64,000 nucleotides of DNA, from assembly GCA_964057225.1 (NCBI GenBank), contig OZ059900.1, positions 17,189,638 through 17,253,637 on the forward strand, in the 5' to 3' direction. This stretch comes from Auanema rhodensis (lineage: Eukaryota > Nematoda > Chromadorea > Rhabditida > Rhabditidae). Both the position numbers and the translations under genes were made by a program. The first letter of the stretch is position 1. Each line of letters begins with the position of its first letter. Shown one piece after another: positions 11,289 through 25,651 of this stretch. Below the pieces are notes generated by a model. It had not been told where the DNA came from, did no database searches, and saw nothing but the letters and a program-made list of their open reading frames with translations.

Positions 11289-14200
11289 ACAAAAACACAG
11301 TATTTCCCATGAGAAATATTTTATTATGCTGGAAAACCAGTTTTTGGAAATTTCGCTGTAAACAAGGTTTTGACTTACGATTTCATGTGTTCAAACTCAT
11401 GCAATGTCAATGAAACCCAGCTCAAAATTGTTCGTACAACGTCTAGTTCCACTTTCACGACAAAAAAACAGGGGTTAGAAAATTAAGGAAATTAGCATAT
11501 TCTGAGGGCACGCCCCTTATGGCTAATATTGATTAAATCGATTTTTGTTCATATGAGTCGTCAAATGCAACGAATTTCAGCGTGTTACATACTAAAATGA
11601 AGCATTTTACATGCTGAACACTAGAAAAATACAAAAACACAGTATTTCCCATGAGAAATATTTTATTATGCTGGAAAACCAGTTTTTGGAAATTTCGCTG
11701 TAAACAAGGTTTTGACTTACGATTTCATGTGTTCAAACTCATGCAATGTCAATGAAACCTAGCTCAAAATTGTTCGTACAACGTCTAGTTCCACTTTCAC
11801 GACAAAAAAACAGGGGTTAGAAAATTAAGGAAATTAGCATATTCTGAGGGCACGCCCCTTATGGCTAATATTGATTAAATCGATTTTTGTTCATATGAGT
11901 CGTCAAATGCAACGAATTTCAGCGTGTTACATACTAAAATGAAGCATTTTACATGCTGAACACTAGAAAAATACAAAAACACAGTATTTCCCATGAGAAA
12001 TATTTTATTATGCTGGAAAACCAGTTTTTGAAAATTTCGCTGTAAACAAGGTTTTGACTTACGATTTCATGTGTTCAAACTCATGCAATGTCAATGAAAC
12101 CTAGCTCAAAATTGTTCCTACAACGTCTAGTTCCACTTTCACGACAAAAAAACAGGGGTTAGAAAATTAAGGAAATTAGCATATTCTGAGGGCACGCCCT
12201 TTATGGCTAATATTGATTAAATCGATTTTTGTTCATATGAGTCGTCAAATGCAACGAATTTCAGCGTGTTACATACTAAAATGAAGCATTTTACATGCTG
12301 AACACTAGAAAAATACAAAAACACAGTATTTCCCATGAGAAATATTTTATTATGCTGGAAAACCAGTTTTTGAAAATTTCGCTGTAAACAAGGTTTTGAC
12401 TTACGATTTCATGTGTTCAAACTCATGCAATGTCAATGAAACCTAGCTCAAAATTGTTCCTACAACGTCTAGTTCCACTTTCACGACAAAAAAACAGGGG
12501 TTAGAAAATTAAGGAAATTAGCATATTCTGAGGGCACGCCCCTTATGGCTAATATTGATTAAATCGATTTTTGTTCATATGAGTCGTCAAATGCAACGAA
12601 TTTCAGCGTGTTACATACTAAAATGAAGCATTTTACATGCTGAACACTAGAAAAATACAAAAACACAGTATTTCCCATGAGAAATATTTTATTATGCTGG
12701 AAAACCAGTTTTTGGAAATTTCGCTGTAAACAAGGTTTTGACTTACGATTTCATGTGTTCAAACTCATGCAATGTCAATGAAACCTAGCTCAAAATTGTT
12801 CGTACAACGTCTAGTTCCACTTTCACGACAAAAAAACAGGGGTTAGAAAATTAAGGAAATTAGCATATTCTGAGGGCACGCCCCTTATGGCTAATATTGA
12901 TTAAATCGATTTTTGTTCATATGAGTCGTCAAATGCAACGAATTTCAGCGTGTTACATACTAAAATGAAGCATTTTACATGCTGAACACTAGAAAAATAC
13001 AAAAACACAGTATTTCCCATGAGAAATATTTTATTATGCTGGAAAACCAGTTTTTGGAAATTTCGCTGTAAACAAGGTTTTGACTTACGATTTCATGTGT
13101 TCAAACTCATGCAATGTCAATGAAACCTAGCTCAAAATTGTTCGTACAACGTCTAGTTCCACTTTCACGACAAAAAAACAGGGGTTAGAAAATTAAGGAA
13201 ATTAGCATATTCTGAGGGCACGCCCCTTATGGCTAATATTGATTAAATCGATTTTTGTTCATATGAGTCGTCAAATGCAACGAATTTCAGCGTGTTACAT
13301 ACTAAAATGAAGCATTTTACATGCTGAACACTAGAAAAATACAAAAACACAGTATTTCCCATGAGAAATATTTTATTATGCTGGAAAACCAGTTTTTGGA
13401 AATTTCGCTGTAAACAAGGTTTTGACTTACGATTTCATGTGTTCAAACTCATGCAATGTCAATGAAACCCAGCTCAAAATTGTTCGTACAACGTCTAGTT
13501 CCACTTTCACGACAAAAAAACAGGGGTTAGAAAATTAAGGAAATTAGCATATTCTGAGGGCACGCCCCTTATGGCTAATATTGATTAAATCGATTTTTGT
13601 TCATATGAGTCGTCAAATGCAACGAATTTCAGCGTGTTACATACTAAAATGAAGCATTTTACATGCTGAACACTAGAAAAATACAAAAACACAGTATTTC
13701 CCATGAGAAATATTTTATTATGCTGGAAAACCAGTTTTTGGAAATTTCGCTGTAAACAAGGTTTTGACTTACGATTTCATGTGTTCAAACTCATGCAATG
13801 TCAATGAAACCTAGCTCAAAATTGTTCGTACAACGTCTAGTTCCACTTTCACGACAAAAAAACAGGGGTTAGAAAATTAAGGAAATTAGCATATTCTGAG
13901 GGCACGCCCCTTATGGCTAATATTGATTAAATCGATTTTTGTTCATATGAGTCGTCAAATGCAACGAATTTCAGCGTGTTACATACTAAAATGAAGCATT
14001 TTACATGCTGAACACTAGAAAAATACAAAAACACAGTATTTCCCATGAGAAATATTTTATTATGCTGGAAAACCAGTTTTTGAAAATTTCGCTGTAAACA
14101 AGGTTTTGACTTACGATTTCATGTGTTCAAACTCATGCAATGTCAATGAAACCTAGCTCAAAATTGTTCCTACAACGTCTAGTTCCACTTTCACGACAAA

Positions 14201-14708
14201 AAAACAGGGGTTAGAAAATTAAGGAAATTAGCATATTCTGAGGGCACGCCCTTTATGGCTAATATTGATTAAATCGATTTTTGTTCATATGAGTCGTCAA
14301 ATGCAACGAATTTCAGCGTGTTACATACTAAAATGAAGCATTTTACATGCTGAACACTAGAAAAATACAAAAACACAGTATTTCCCATGAGAAATATTTT
14401 ATTATGCTGGAAAACCAGTTTTTGAAAATTTCGCTGTAAACAAGGTTTTGACTTACGATTTCATGTGTTCAAACTCATGCAATGTCAATGAAACCTAGCT
14501 CAAAATTGTTCCTACAACGTCTAGTTCCACTTTCACGACAAAAAAACAGGGGTTAGAAAATTAAGGAAATTAGCATATTCTGAGGGCACGCCCCTTATGG
14601 CTAATATTGATTAAATCGATTTTTGTTCATATGAGTCGTCAAATGCAACGAATTTCAGCGTGTTACATACTAAAATGAAGCATTTTACATGCTGAACACT
14701 AGAAAAAT
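11289..14708 (+). repeat. Four-monomer block repeated 2,052 bp apart
   Basis: Units 11289, 11631, 11973 and 12315 read 130C; plain; 59A+146C+228T; 59A+146C+228C. The same order returns at 13341, 13683, 14025 and 14367, with two plain units (12657, 12999) between. The block 13341-15050 also matches 1-1710 over five units including the 320C unit, so this type recurs at about 13.3 kb distance. Confidence 0.78.
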
Positions 14709-15392
14709 ACAAAAACACAGTATTTCCCATGAGAAATATTTTATTATGCTGGAAAACCAGTTTTTGGAAATTTCGCTGTAAACAAGGTTTTGACTTACGA
14801 TTTCATGTGTTCAAACTCATGCAATGTCAATGAAACCTAGCTCAAAATTGTTCCTACAACGTCTAGTTCCACTTTCACGACAAAAAAACAGGGGTTAGAA
14901 AATTAAGGAAATTAGCATATTCTGAGGGCACGCCCTTTATGGCTAATATTGATTAAATCGATTTTTGTTCATATGAGTCGTCAAATGCAACGAATTTCAG
15001 CGTGTTACATACTAAAATGAAGCATTTCACATGCTGAACACTAGAAAAATATAAAAACACAGTATTTCCCATGAGAAATATTTTATTATGCTGGAAAACC
15101 AGTTTTTGGAAATTTCGCTGTAAACAAGGTTTTGACTTACGATTTCATGTGTTCAAACTCATGCAATGTCAATGAAACCTAGCTCAAAATTGTTCGTACA
15201 ACGTCTAGTTCCACTTTCACGACAAAAAAACAGGGGTTAGAAAATTAAGGAAATTAGCATATTCTGAGGGCACGCCCCTTATGGCTAATATTGATTAAAT
15301 CGATTTTTGTTCATATGAGTCGTCAAATGCAACGAATTTCAGCGTGTTACATACTAAAATGAAGCATTTTACATGCTGAACACTAGAAAAAT

Positions 15393-15733
15393 ACAAAAAC
15401 ACAGTAATACCCATGAGAAATATTTTATTATGCTGGAAAACCAGTTTTTGGAAATTTCGCTGTAAACAAGGTTTTGACTTACGATTTCATGTGTTCAAAC
15501 TCATGCAATGTCAATGAAACCTAGCTCAAAATTGTTCGTACAACGTCTAGTTCCACTTTCACGACAAAAAAACAGGGGTTAGAAAATTAAGGAAATTAGC
15601 ATATTCTGAGGGCACGCCCCTTATGGCTAATATGATTAAATCGATTTTTGTTCATATGAGTCGTCAAATGCAACGAATTTCAGCGTGTTACATACTAAAA
15701 TGAAGCATTTTACATGCTGAACACTAGAAAAAT
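15393..15733 (+). repeat. Private 341-bp monomer (lost T)
   Basis: This unit has taatatgatt where others have taatattgatt, a one-base deletion seen in no other copy. It is a useful private landmark in the left domain. Confidence 0.85.
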
Positions 15734-17101
15734 ACAAAAACACAGTATTTCCCATGAGAAATATTTTATTATGCTGGAAAACCAGTTTTTGGAAATTTCG
15801 CTGTAAACAAGGTTTTGACTTACGATTTCATGTGTTCAAACTCATGCAATGTCAATGAAACCTAGCTCAAAATTGTTCGTACAACGTCTAGTTCCACTTT
15901 CACGACAAAAAAACAGGGGTTAGAAAATTAAGGAAATTAGCATATTCTGAGGGCACGCCCCTTATGGCTAATATTGATTAAATCGATTTTTGTTCATATG
16001 AGTCGTCAAATGCAACGAATTTCAGCGTGTTACATACTAAAATGAAGCATTTTACATGCTGAACACTAGAAAAATACAAAAACACAGTAATACCCATGAG
16101 AAATATTTTATTATGCTGGAAAACCAGTTTTTGGAAAGTTCGCTGTAAACAAGGTTTTGACTTACGATTTCATGTGTTCAAACTCATGCAATGTCAATGA
16201 AACCTAGCTCAAAATTGTTCGTACAACGTCTAGTTCCACTTTCACGACTAAAAAACAGGGGTTAGAAAATTAAGGAAATTAGCATATTCTGAGGGCACGC
16301 CCCTTATGGCTAATATTGATTAAATCGATTTTTGTTCATATGAGTCGTCAAATGCAACGAATTTCAGCGTGTTACATACTAAAATGAAGCATTTTACATG
16401 CTGAACACTAGAAAAATACAAAAACACAGTAATACCCATGAGAAATATTTTATTATGCTGGAAAACCAGTTTTTGGAAATTTCGCTGTAAACAAGGTTTT
16501 GACTTACGATTTCATGTGTTCAAACTCATGCAATGTCAATGAAACCTAGCTCAAAATTGTTCGTACAACGTCTAGTTCCACTTTCACGACAAAAAAACAG
16601 GGGTTAGAAAATTAAGGAAATTAGCATATTCTGAGGGCACGCCCCTTATGGCTAATATTGATTAAATCGATTTTTGTTCATATGAGTCGTCAAATGCAAC
16701 GAATTTCAGCGTGTTACATACTAAAATGAAGCATTTTACATGCTGAACACTAGAAAAATACAAAAACACAGTAATACCCATGAGAAATATTTTATTATGC
16801 TGGAAAACCAGTTTTTGGAAATTTCGCTGTAAACAAGGTTTTGACTTACGATTTCATGTGTTCAAACTCATGCAATGTCAATGAAACCTAGCTCAAAATT
16901 GTTAATACAATGTCTAGTTCCACTTTCACGACAAAAAAACAGGGGTTAGAAAATTAAGGAAATTAGCATATTCTGAGGGCACGCCCTTTATGGCTAATAT
17001 TGATTAAATCGATTTTTGTTCATATGAGTCGTCAAATGCAACGAATTTCAGCGTGTTACATACTAAAATGAAGCATTTTACATGCTGAACACTAGAAAAA
17101 T
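15734..17101 (+). repeat. Second copy of the 4-monomer block seen at 3421-4788
   Basis: The ordered set plain; 15A/17A+63G+174T; 15A/17A; 15A/17A plus the ttaatacaatg change occurs at 3421, 3763, 4105, 4447 and again at 15734, 16076, 16418, 16760. With the 1-1710 / 13341-15050 match, this suggests that the left ends of two larger blocks share ancestry, with several units lost or gained between the matched parts (offsets of 39 and 36 monomers). Confidence 0.75.
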
Positions 17102-20100
17102 ACAAAAACACAGTATTTCCCATGAGAAATATTTTATTATGCTGGAAAACCAGTTTTTGGAAAGTTCGCTGTAAACAAGGTTTTGACTTACGATTTCATG
17201 TGTTCAAACTCATGCAATGTCAATGAAACCTAGCTCAAAATTGTTCGTGCAACGTCTAGTTCCACTTTCACGACTAAAAAACAGGGGTTAGAAAATTAAG
17301 GAAATTAGCATATTCTGAGGGCACGCCCCTTATGGCTAATATTGATTAAATCGATTTTTGTTCATATGAGTCGTCAAATGCAACGAATTTCAGCGTGTTA
17401 CATACTAAAATGAAGCATTTTACATGCTGAACACTAGAAAAATACAAAAACACAGTATTTCCCATGAGAAATATTTTATTATGCTGGAAAACCAGTTTTT
17501 GGAAATTTCGCTGTAAACAAGGTTTTGACTTACGATTTCATGTGTTCAAACTCATGCAATGTCAATGAAACCCAGCTCAAAATTGTTCGTACAACGTCTA
17601 GTTCCACTTTCACGACAAAAAAACAGGGGTTAGAAAATTAAGGAAATTAGCATATTCTGAGGGCACGCCCCTTATGGCTAATATTGATTAAATCGATTTT
17701 TGTTCATATGAGTCGTCAAATGCAACGAATTTCAGCGTGTTACATACTAAAATGAAGCATTTTACATGCTGAACACTAGAAAAATACAAAAACACAGTAT
17801 TTCCCATGAGAAATATTTTATTATGCTGGAAAACCAGTTTTTGAAAATTTCGCTGTAAACAAGGTTTTGACTTACGATTTCATGTGTTCAAACTCATGCA
17901 ATGTCAATGAAACCTAGCTCAAAATTGTTCCTACAACGTCTAGTTCCACTTTCACGACAAAAAAACAGGGGTTAGAAAATTAAGGAAATTAGCATATTCT
18001 GAGGGCACGCCCTTTATGGCTAATATTGATTAAATCGATTTTTGTTCATATGAGTCGTCAAATGCAACGAATTTCAGCGTGTTACATACTAAAATGAAGC
18101 ATTTTACATGCTGAACACTAGAAAAATACAAAAACACAGTATTTCCCATGAGAAATATTTTATTATGCTGGAAAACCAGTTTTTGAAAATTTCGCTGTAA
18201 ACAAGGTTTTGACTTACGATTTCATGTGTTCAAACTCATGCAATGTCAATGAAACCTAGCTCAAAATTGTTCCTACAACGTCTAGTTCCACTTTCACGAC
18301 AAAAAAACAGGGGTTAGAAAATTAAGGAAATTAGCATATTCTGAGGGCACGCCCTTTATGGCTAATATTGATTAAATCGATTTTTGTTCATATGAGTCGT
18401 CAAATGCAACGAATTTCAGCGTGTTACATACTAAAATGAAGCATTTTACATGCTGAACACTAGAAAAATACAAAAACACAGTATTTCCCATGAGAAATAT
18501 TTTATTATGCTGGAAAACCAGTTTTTGGAAATTTCGCTGTAAACAAGGTTTTGACTTACGATTTCATGTGTTCAAACTCATGCAATGTCAATGAAACCTA
18601 GCTCAAAATTGTTCGTACAACGTCTAGTTCCACTTTCACGACAAAAAAACAGGGGTTAGAAAATTAAGGAAATTAGCATATTCTGAGGGCACGCCCCTTA
18701 TGGCTAATATTGATTAAATCGATTTTTGTTCATATGAGTCGTCAAATGCAACGAATTTCAGCGTGTTACGTACTAAAATGAAGCATTTTACATGCTGAAC
18801 ACTAGAAAAATACAAAAACACAGTATTTCCCATGAGAAATATTTTATTATGCTGGAAAACCAGTTTTTGGAAATTTCGCTGTAAACAAGGTTTTGACTTA
18901 CGATTTCATGTGTTCAAACTCATGCAATGTCAATGAAACCTAGCTCAAAATTGTTCGTACAACGTCTAGTTCCACTTTCACGACAAAAAAACAGGGGTTA
19001 GAAAATTAAGGAAATTAGCATATTCTGAGGGCACGCCATTTATGGCTAATATTGATTAAATCGATTTTTGTTCATATGAGTCGTCAAATGCAACGAATTT
19101 CAGCGTGTCACATACTAAAATGAAGCATTTTACATGCTGAACGCTAGAAAAATACAAAAACACAGTATTTCCCATGAGAAATATTTTATTATGCTGGAAA
19201 ACCAGTTTTTGGAAATTTCGCTGTAAACAAGGTTTTGACTTACGATTTCATGTGTTCAAACTCATGCAATGTCAATGAAACCTAGCTCAAAATTGTTCCT
19301 ACAACGTCTAGTTCCACTTTCACGACAAAAAAACAGGGGTTAGAAAATTAAGGAAATTAGCATATTCTGAGGGCACGCCCCTTATGGCTAATATTGATTA
19401 AATCGATTTTTGTTCATATGAGTCGTCAAATGCAACGAATTTCAGCGTGTTACATACTAAAATGAAGCATTTTACATGCTGAACACTAGAAAAATACAAA
19501 AACACAGTAATACCCATGAGAAATATTTTATTATGCTGGAAAACCAGTTTTTGGAAATTTCGCTGTAAACAAGGTTTTGACTTACGATTTCATGTGTTCA
19601 AACTCATGCAATGTCAATGAAACCTAGCTCAAAATTGTTAATACAATGTCTAGTTCCACTTTCACGACAAAAAAACAGGGGTTAGAAAATTAAGGAAATT
19701 AGCATATTCTGAGGGCACGCCCTTTATGGCTAATATTGATTAAATCGATTTTTGTTCATATGAGTCGTCAAATGCAACGAATTTCAGCGTGTTACATACT
19801 AAAATGAAGCATTTTACATGCTGAACACTAGAAAAATACAAAAACACAGTATTTCCCATGAGAAATATTTTATTATGCTGGAAAACCAGTTTTTGGAAAG
19901 TTCGCTGTAAACAAGGTTTTGACTTACGATTTCATGTGTTCAAACTCATGCAATGTCAATGAAACCTAGCTCAAAATTGTTCGTGCAACGTCTAGTTCCA
20001 CTTTCACGACTAAAAAACAGGGGTTAGAAAATTAAGGAAATTAGCATATTCTGAGGGCACGCCCCTTATGGCTAATATTGATTAAATCGATTTTTGTTCA

Positions 20101-20521
20101 TATGAGTCGTCAAATGCAACGAATTTCAGCGTGTTACATACTAAAATGAAGCATTTTACATGCTGAACACTAGAAAAATACAAAAACACAGTATTTCCCA
20201 TGAGAAATATTTTATTATGCTGGAAAACCAGTTTTTGGAAATTTCGCTGTAAACAAGGTTTTGACTTACGATTTCATGTGTTCAAACTCATGCAATGTCA
20301 ATGAAACCCAGCTCAAAATTGTTCGTACAACGTCTAGTTCCACTTTCACGACAAAAAAACAGGGGTTAGAAAATTAAGGAAATTAGCATATTCTGAGGGC
20401 ACGCCCCTTATGGCTAATATTGATTAAATCGATTTTTGTTCATATGAGTCGTCAAATGCAACGAATTTCAGCGTGTTACATACTAAAATGAAGCATTTTA
20501 CATGCTGAACACTAGAAAAAT
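16760..20521 (+). repeat. Three-monomer block repeated eight monomers (2,736 bp) apart
   Basis: Units 16760, 17102 and 17444 carry ttaatacaatg; then 63G with 148G (ttcgtgc) and 174T; then 130C. The identical ordered set recurs at 19496, 19838 and 20180. The 148G change is found only in these two middle units. Between them, the unit at 18812 has a private ccattt, plus 298C and the first 332G of the window. Confidence 0.85.
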
Positions 20522-23500
20522 ACAAAAACACAGTATTTCCCATGAGAAATATTTTATTATGCTGGAAAACCAGTTTTTGGAAATTTCGCTGTAAACAAGG
20601 TTTTGACTTACGATTTCATGTGTTCAAACTCATGCAATGTCAATGAAACCTAGCTCAAAATTGTTCGTACAACGTCTAGTTCCACTTTCACGACAAAAAA
20701 ACAGGGGTTAGAAAATTAAGGAAATTAGCATATTCTGAGGGCACGCCCCTTATGGCTAATATTGATTAAATCGATTTTTGTTCATATGAGTCGTCAAATG
20801 CAACGAATTTCAGCGTGTTACATACTAAAATGAAGCATTTTACATGCTGAACACTAGAAAAATACAAAAACACAGTATTTCCCATGAGAAATATTTTATT
20901 ATGCTGGAAAACCAGTTTTTGAAAATTTCGCTGTAAACAAGGTTTTGACTTACGATTTCATGTGTTCAAACTCATGCAATGTCAATGAAACCTAGCTCAA
21001 AATTGTTCCTACAACGTCTAGTTCCACTTTCACGACAAAAAAACAGGGGTTAGAAAATTAAGGAAATTAGCATATTCTGAGGGCACGCCCTTTATGGCTA
21101 ATATTGATTAAATCGATTTTTGTTCATATGAGTCGTCAAATGCAACGAATTTCAGCGTGTTACATACTAAAATGAAGCATTTTACATGCTGAACACTAGA
21201 AAAATACAAAAACACAGTATTTCCCATGAGAAATATTTTATTATGCTGGAAAACCAGTTTTTGAAAATTTCGCTGTAAACAAGGTTTTGACTTACGATTT
21301 CATGTGTTCAAACTCATGCAATGTCAATGAAACCTAGCTCAAAATTGTTCCTACAACGTCTAGTTCCACTTTCACGACAAAAAAACAGGGGTTAGAAAAT
21401 TAAGGAAATTAGCATATTCTGAGGGCACGCCCTTTATGGCTAATATTGATTAAATCGATTTTTGTTCATATGAGTCGTCAAATGCAACGAATTTCAGCGT
21501 GTTACATACTAAAATGAAGCATTTTACATGCTGAACACTAGAAAAATACAAAAACACAGTATTTCCCATGAGAAATATTTTATTATGCTGGAAAACCAGT
21601 TTTTGGAAATTTCGCTGTAAACAAGGTTTTGACTTACGATTTCATGTGTTCAAACTCATGCAATGTCAATGAAACCTAGCTCAAAATTGTTCGTACAACG
21701 TCTAGTTCCACTTTCACGACAAAAAAACAGGGGTTAGAAAATTAAGGAAATTAGCATATTCTGAGGGCACGCCCCTTATGGCTAATATTGATTAAATCGA
21801 TTTTTGTTCATATGAGTCGTCAAATGCAACGAATTTCAGCGTGTTACGTACTAAAATGAAGCATTTTACATGCTGAACACTAGAAAAATACAAAAACACA
21901 GTATTTCCCATGAGAAATATTTTATTATGCTGGAAAACCAGTTTTTGGAAATTTCGCTGTAAACAAGGTTTTGACTTACGATTTCATGTGTTCAAACTCA
22001 TGCAATGTCAATGAAACCTAGCTCAAAATTGTTCCTACAACGTCTAGTTCCACTTTCACGACAAAAAAACAGGGGTTAGAAAATTAAGGAAATTAGCATA
22101 TTCTGAGGGCACGCCCTTTATGGCTAATATTGATTAAATCGATTTTTGTTCATATGAGTCGTCAAATGCAACGAATTTCAGCGTGTTACATACTAAAATG
22201 AAGCATTTCACATGCTGAACACTAGAAAAATACAAAAACACAGTATTTCCCATGAGAAATATTTTATTATGCTGGAAAACCAGTTTTTGGAAATTTCGCT
22301 GTAAACAAGGTTTTGACTTACGATTTCATGTGTTCAAACTCATGCAATGTCAATGAAACCTAGCTCAAAATTGTTCGTACAACGTCTAGTTCCACTTTCA
22401 CGACAAAAAAACAGGGGTTAGAAAATTAAGGAAATTAGCATATTCTGAGGGCACGCCCCTTATGGCTAATATTGATTAAATCGATTTTTGTTCATATGAG
22501 TCGTCAAATGCAACGAATTTCAGCGTGTTACATACTAAAATGAAGCATTTTACATGCTGAACACTAGAAAAATACAAAAACACAGTAATACCCATGAGAA
22601 ATATTTTATTATGCTGGAAAACCAGTTTTTGGAAATTTCGCTGTAAACAAGGTTTTGACTTACGATTTCATGTGTTCAAACTCATGCAATGTCAATGAAA
22701 CCTAGCTCAAAATTGTTCGTACAACGTCTAGTTCCACTTTCACGACAAAAAAACAGGGGTTAGAAAATTAAGGAAATTAGCATATTCTGAGGGCACGCCC
22801 CTTATGGCTAATATTGATTAAATCGATTTTTGTTCATATGAGTCGTCAAATGCAACGAATTTCAGCGTGTTACATACTAAAATGAAGCATTTTACATGCT
22901 GAACACTAGAAAAATACAAAAACATAGTATTTCCCATGAGAAATATTTTATTATGCTGGAAAACCAGTTTTTGGAAATTTCGCTGTAAACAAGGTTTTGA
23001 CTTACGATTTCATGTGTTCAAACTCATGCAATGTCAATGAAACCTAGCTCAAAATTGTTCGTACAACGTCTAGTTCCACTTTCACGACAAAAAAACAGGG
23101 GTTAGAAAATTAAGGAAATTAGCATATTCTGAGGGCACGCCCCTTATGGCTAATATTGATTAAATCGATTTTTGTTCATATGAGTCGTCAAATGCAACGA
23201 ATTTCAGCGTGTTACATACTAAAATGAAGCATTTTACATGCTGAACACTAGAAAAATACAAAAACACAGTATTTCCCATGAGAATAATTTTATTATGCTG
23301 GAAAACCAGTTTTTGGAAATTTCGCTGTAAACAAGGTTTTGACTTACGATTTCATGTGTTCAAACTCATGCAATGTCAATGAAACCTAGCTCAAAATTGT
23401 TCGTACAACGTCTAGTTCCACTTTCACGACAAAAAAACAGGGGTTAGAAAATTAAGGAAATTAGCATATTCTGAGGGCACGCCCCTTATGGCTAATATTG

Positions 23501-23599
23501 ATTAAATCGATTTTTGTTCATATGAGTCGTCAAATGCAACGAATTTCAGCGTGTTACATACTAAAATGAAGCATTTTACATGCTGAACACTAGAAAAAT

Positions 23600-25651
23600 A
23601 CAAAAACACAGTATTTCCCATGAGAAATATTTTATTATGCTGGAAAACCAGTTTTTGAAAATTTCGCTGTAAACAAGGTTTTGACTTACGATTTCATGTG
23701 TTCAAACTCATGCAATGTCAATGAAACCTAGCTCAAAATTGTTCCTACAACGTCTAGTTCCACTTTCACGACAAAAAAACAGGGGTTAGAAAATTAAGGA
23801 AATTAGCATATTCTGAGAGCACGCCCTTTATGGCTAATATTGATTAAATCGATTTTTGTTCATATGAGTCGTCAAATGCAACGAATTTCAGCGTGTTACA
23901 TACTAAAATGAAGCATTTTACATGCTGAACGCTAGAAAAATACAAAAACACAGTAATACCCATGAGAAATATTTTATTATGCTGGAAAACCAGTTTTTGG
24001 AAATTTCGCTGTAAACAAGGTTTTGACTTACGATTTCATGTGTTCAAACTCATGCAATGTCAATGAAACCTAGCTCAAAATTGTTCGTACAACGTCTAGT
24101 TCCACTTTCACGACAAAAAAACAGGGGTTAGAAAATTAAGGAAATTAGCATATTCTGAGGGCACGCCCCTTATGGCTAATATTGATTAAATCGATTTTTG
24201 TTCATATGAGTCGTCAAATGCAACGAATTTCAGCGTGTTACATACTAAAATGAAGCATTTTACATGCTGAACACTAGAAAAATACAAAAACACAGTATTT
24301 CCCATGAGAAATATTTTATTATGCTGGAAAACCAGTTTTTGGAAATTTCGCTGTAAACAAGGTTTTGACTTACGATTTCATGTGTTCAAACTCATGCAAT
24401 GTCAATGAAACCTAGCTCAAAATTGTTCGTACAACGTCTAGTTCCACTTTCACGACAAAAAAACAGGGGTTAGAAAATTAAGGAAATTAGCATATTCTGA
24501 GGGCACGCCCCTTATGGCTAATATTGATTAAATCGATTTTTGTTCATATGAGTCGTCAAATGCAACGAATTTCAGCGTGTTACATACTAAAATGAAGCAT
24601 TTTACATGCTGAACACTAGAAAAATACAAAAACACAGTATTTCCCATGAGAAATATTTTATTATGCTGGAAAACCAGTTTTTGAAAATTTCGCTGTAAAC
24701 AAGGTTTTGACTTACGATTTCATGTGTTCAAACTCATGCAATGTCAATGAAACCTAGCTCAAAATTGTTCCTACAACGTCTAGTTCCACTTTCACGACAA
24801 AAAAACAGGGGTTAGAAAATTAAGGAAATTAGCATATTCTGAGAGCACGCCCTTTATGGCTAATATTGATTAAATCGATTTTTGTTCATATGAGTCGTCA
24901 AATGCAACGAATTTCAGCGTGTTACATACTAAAATGAAGCATTTTACATGCTGAACGCTAGAAAAATACAAAAACACAGTAATACCCATGAGAAATATTT
25001 TATTATGCTGGAAAACCAGTTTTTGGAAATTTCGCTGTAAACAAGGTTTTGACTTACGATTTCATGTGTTCAAACTCATGCAATGTCAATGAAACCTAGC
25101 TCAAAATTGTTCGTACAACGTCTAGTTCCACTTTCACGACAAAAAAACAGGGGTTAGAAAATTAAGGAAATTAGCATATTCTGAGGGCACGCCCCTTATG
25201 GCTAATATTGATTAAATCGATTTTTGTTCATATGAGTCGTCAAATGCAACGAATTTCAGCGTGTTACATACTAAAATGAAGCATTTTACATGCTGAACAC
25301 TAGAAAAATACAAAAACACAGTATTTCCCATGAGAAATATTTTATTATGCTGGAAAACCAGTTTTTGGAAATTTCGCTGTAAACAAGGTTTTGACTTACG
25401 ATTTCATGTGTTCAAACTCATGCAATGTCAATGAAACCTAGCTCAAAATTGTTCGTACAACGTCTAGTTCCACTTTCACGACAAAAAAACAGGGGTTAGA
25501 AAATTAAGGAAATTAGCATATTCTGAGGGCACGCCCCTTATGGCTAATATTGATTAAATCGATTTTTGTTCATATGAGTCGTCAAATGCAACGAATTTCA
25601 GCGTGTTACATACTAAAATGAAGCATTTTACATGCTGAACACTAGAAAAAT
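23600..25651 (+). repeat. Nested 3-monomer tandem duplication inside block A
   Basis: Units 23600, 23942, 24284 (59A+146C+219A+332G; 15A/17A; plain) repeat at 24626, 24968, 25310. A gagaataatt unit precedes the first 59A+219A unit (23258) and another precedes a third (25652 before 25994). The whole arrangement is carried over at 34202-36253 in block B, so it predates the 31-mer duplication. Confidence 0.85.
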
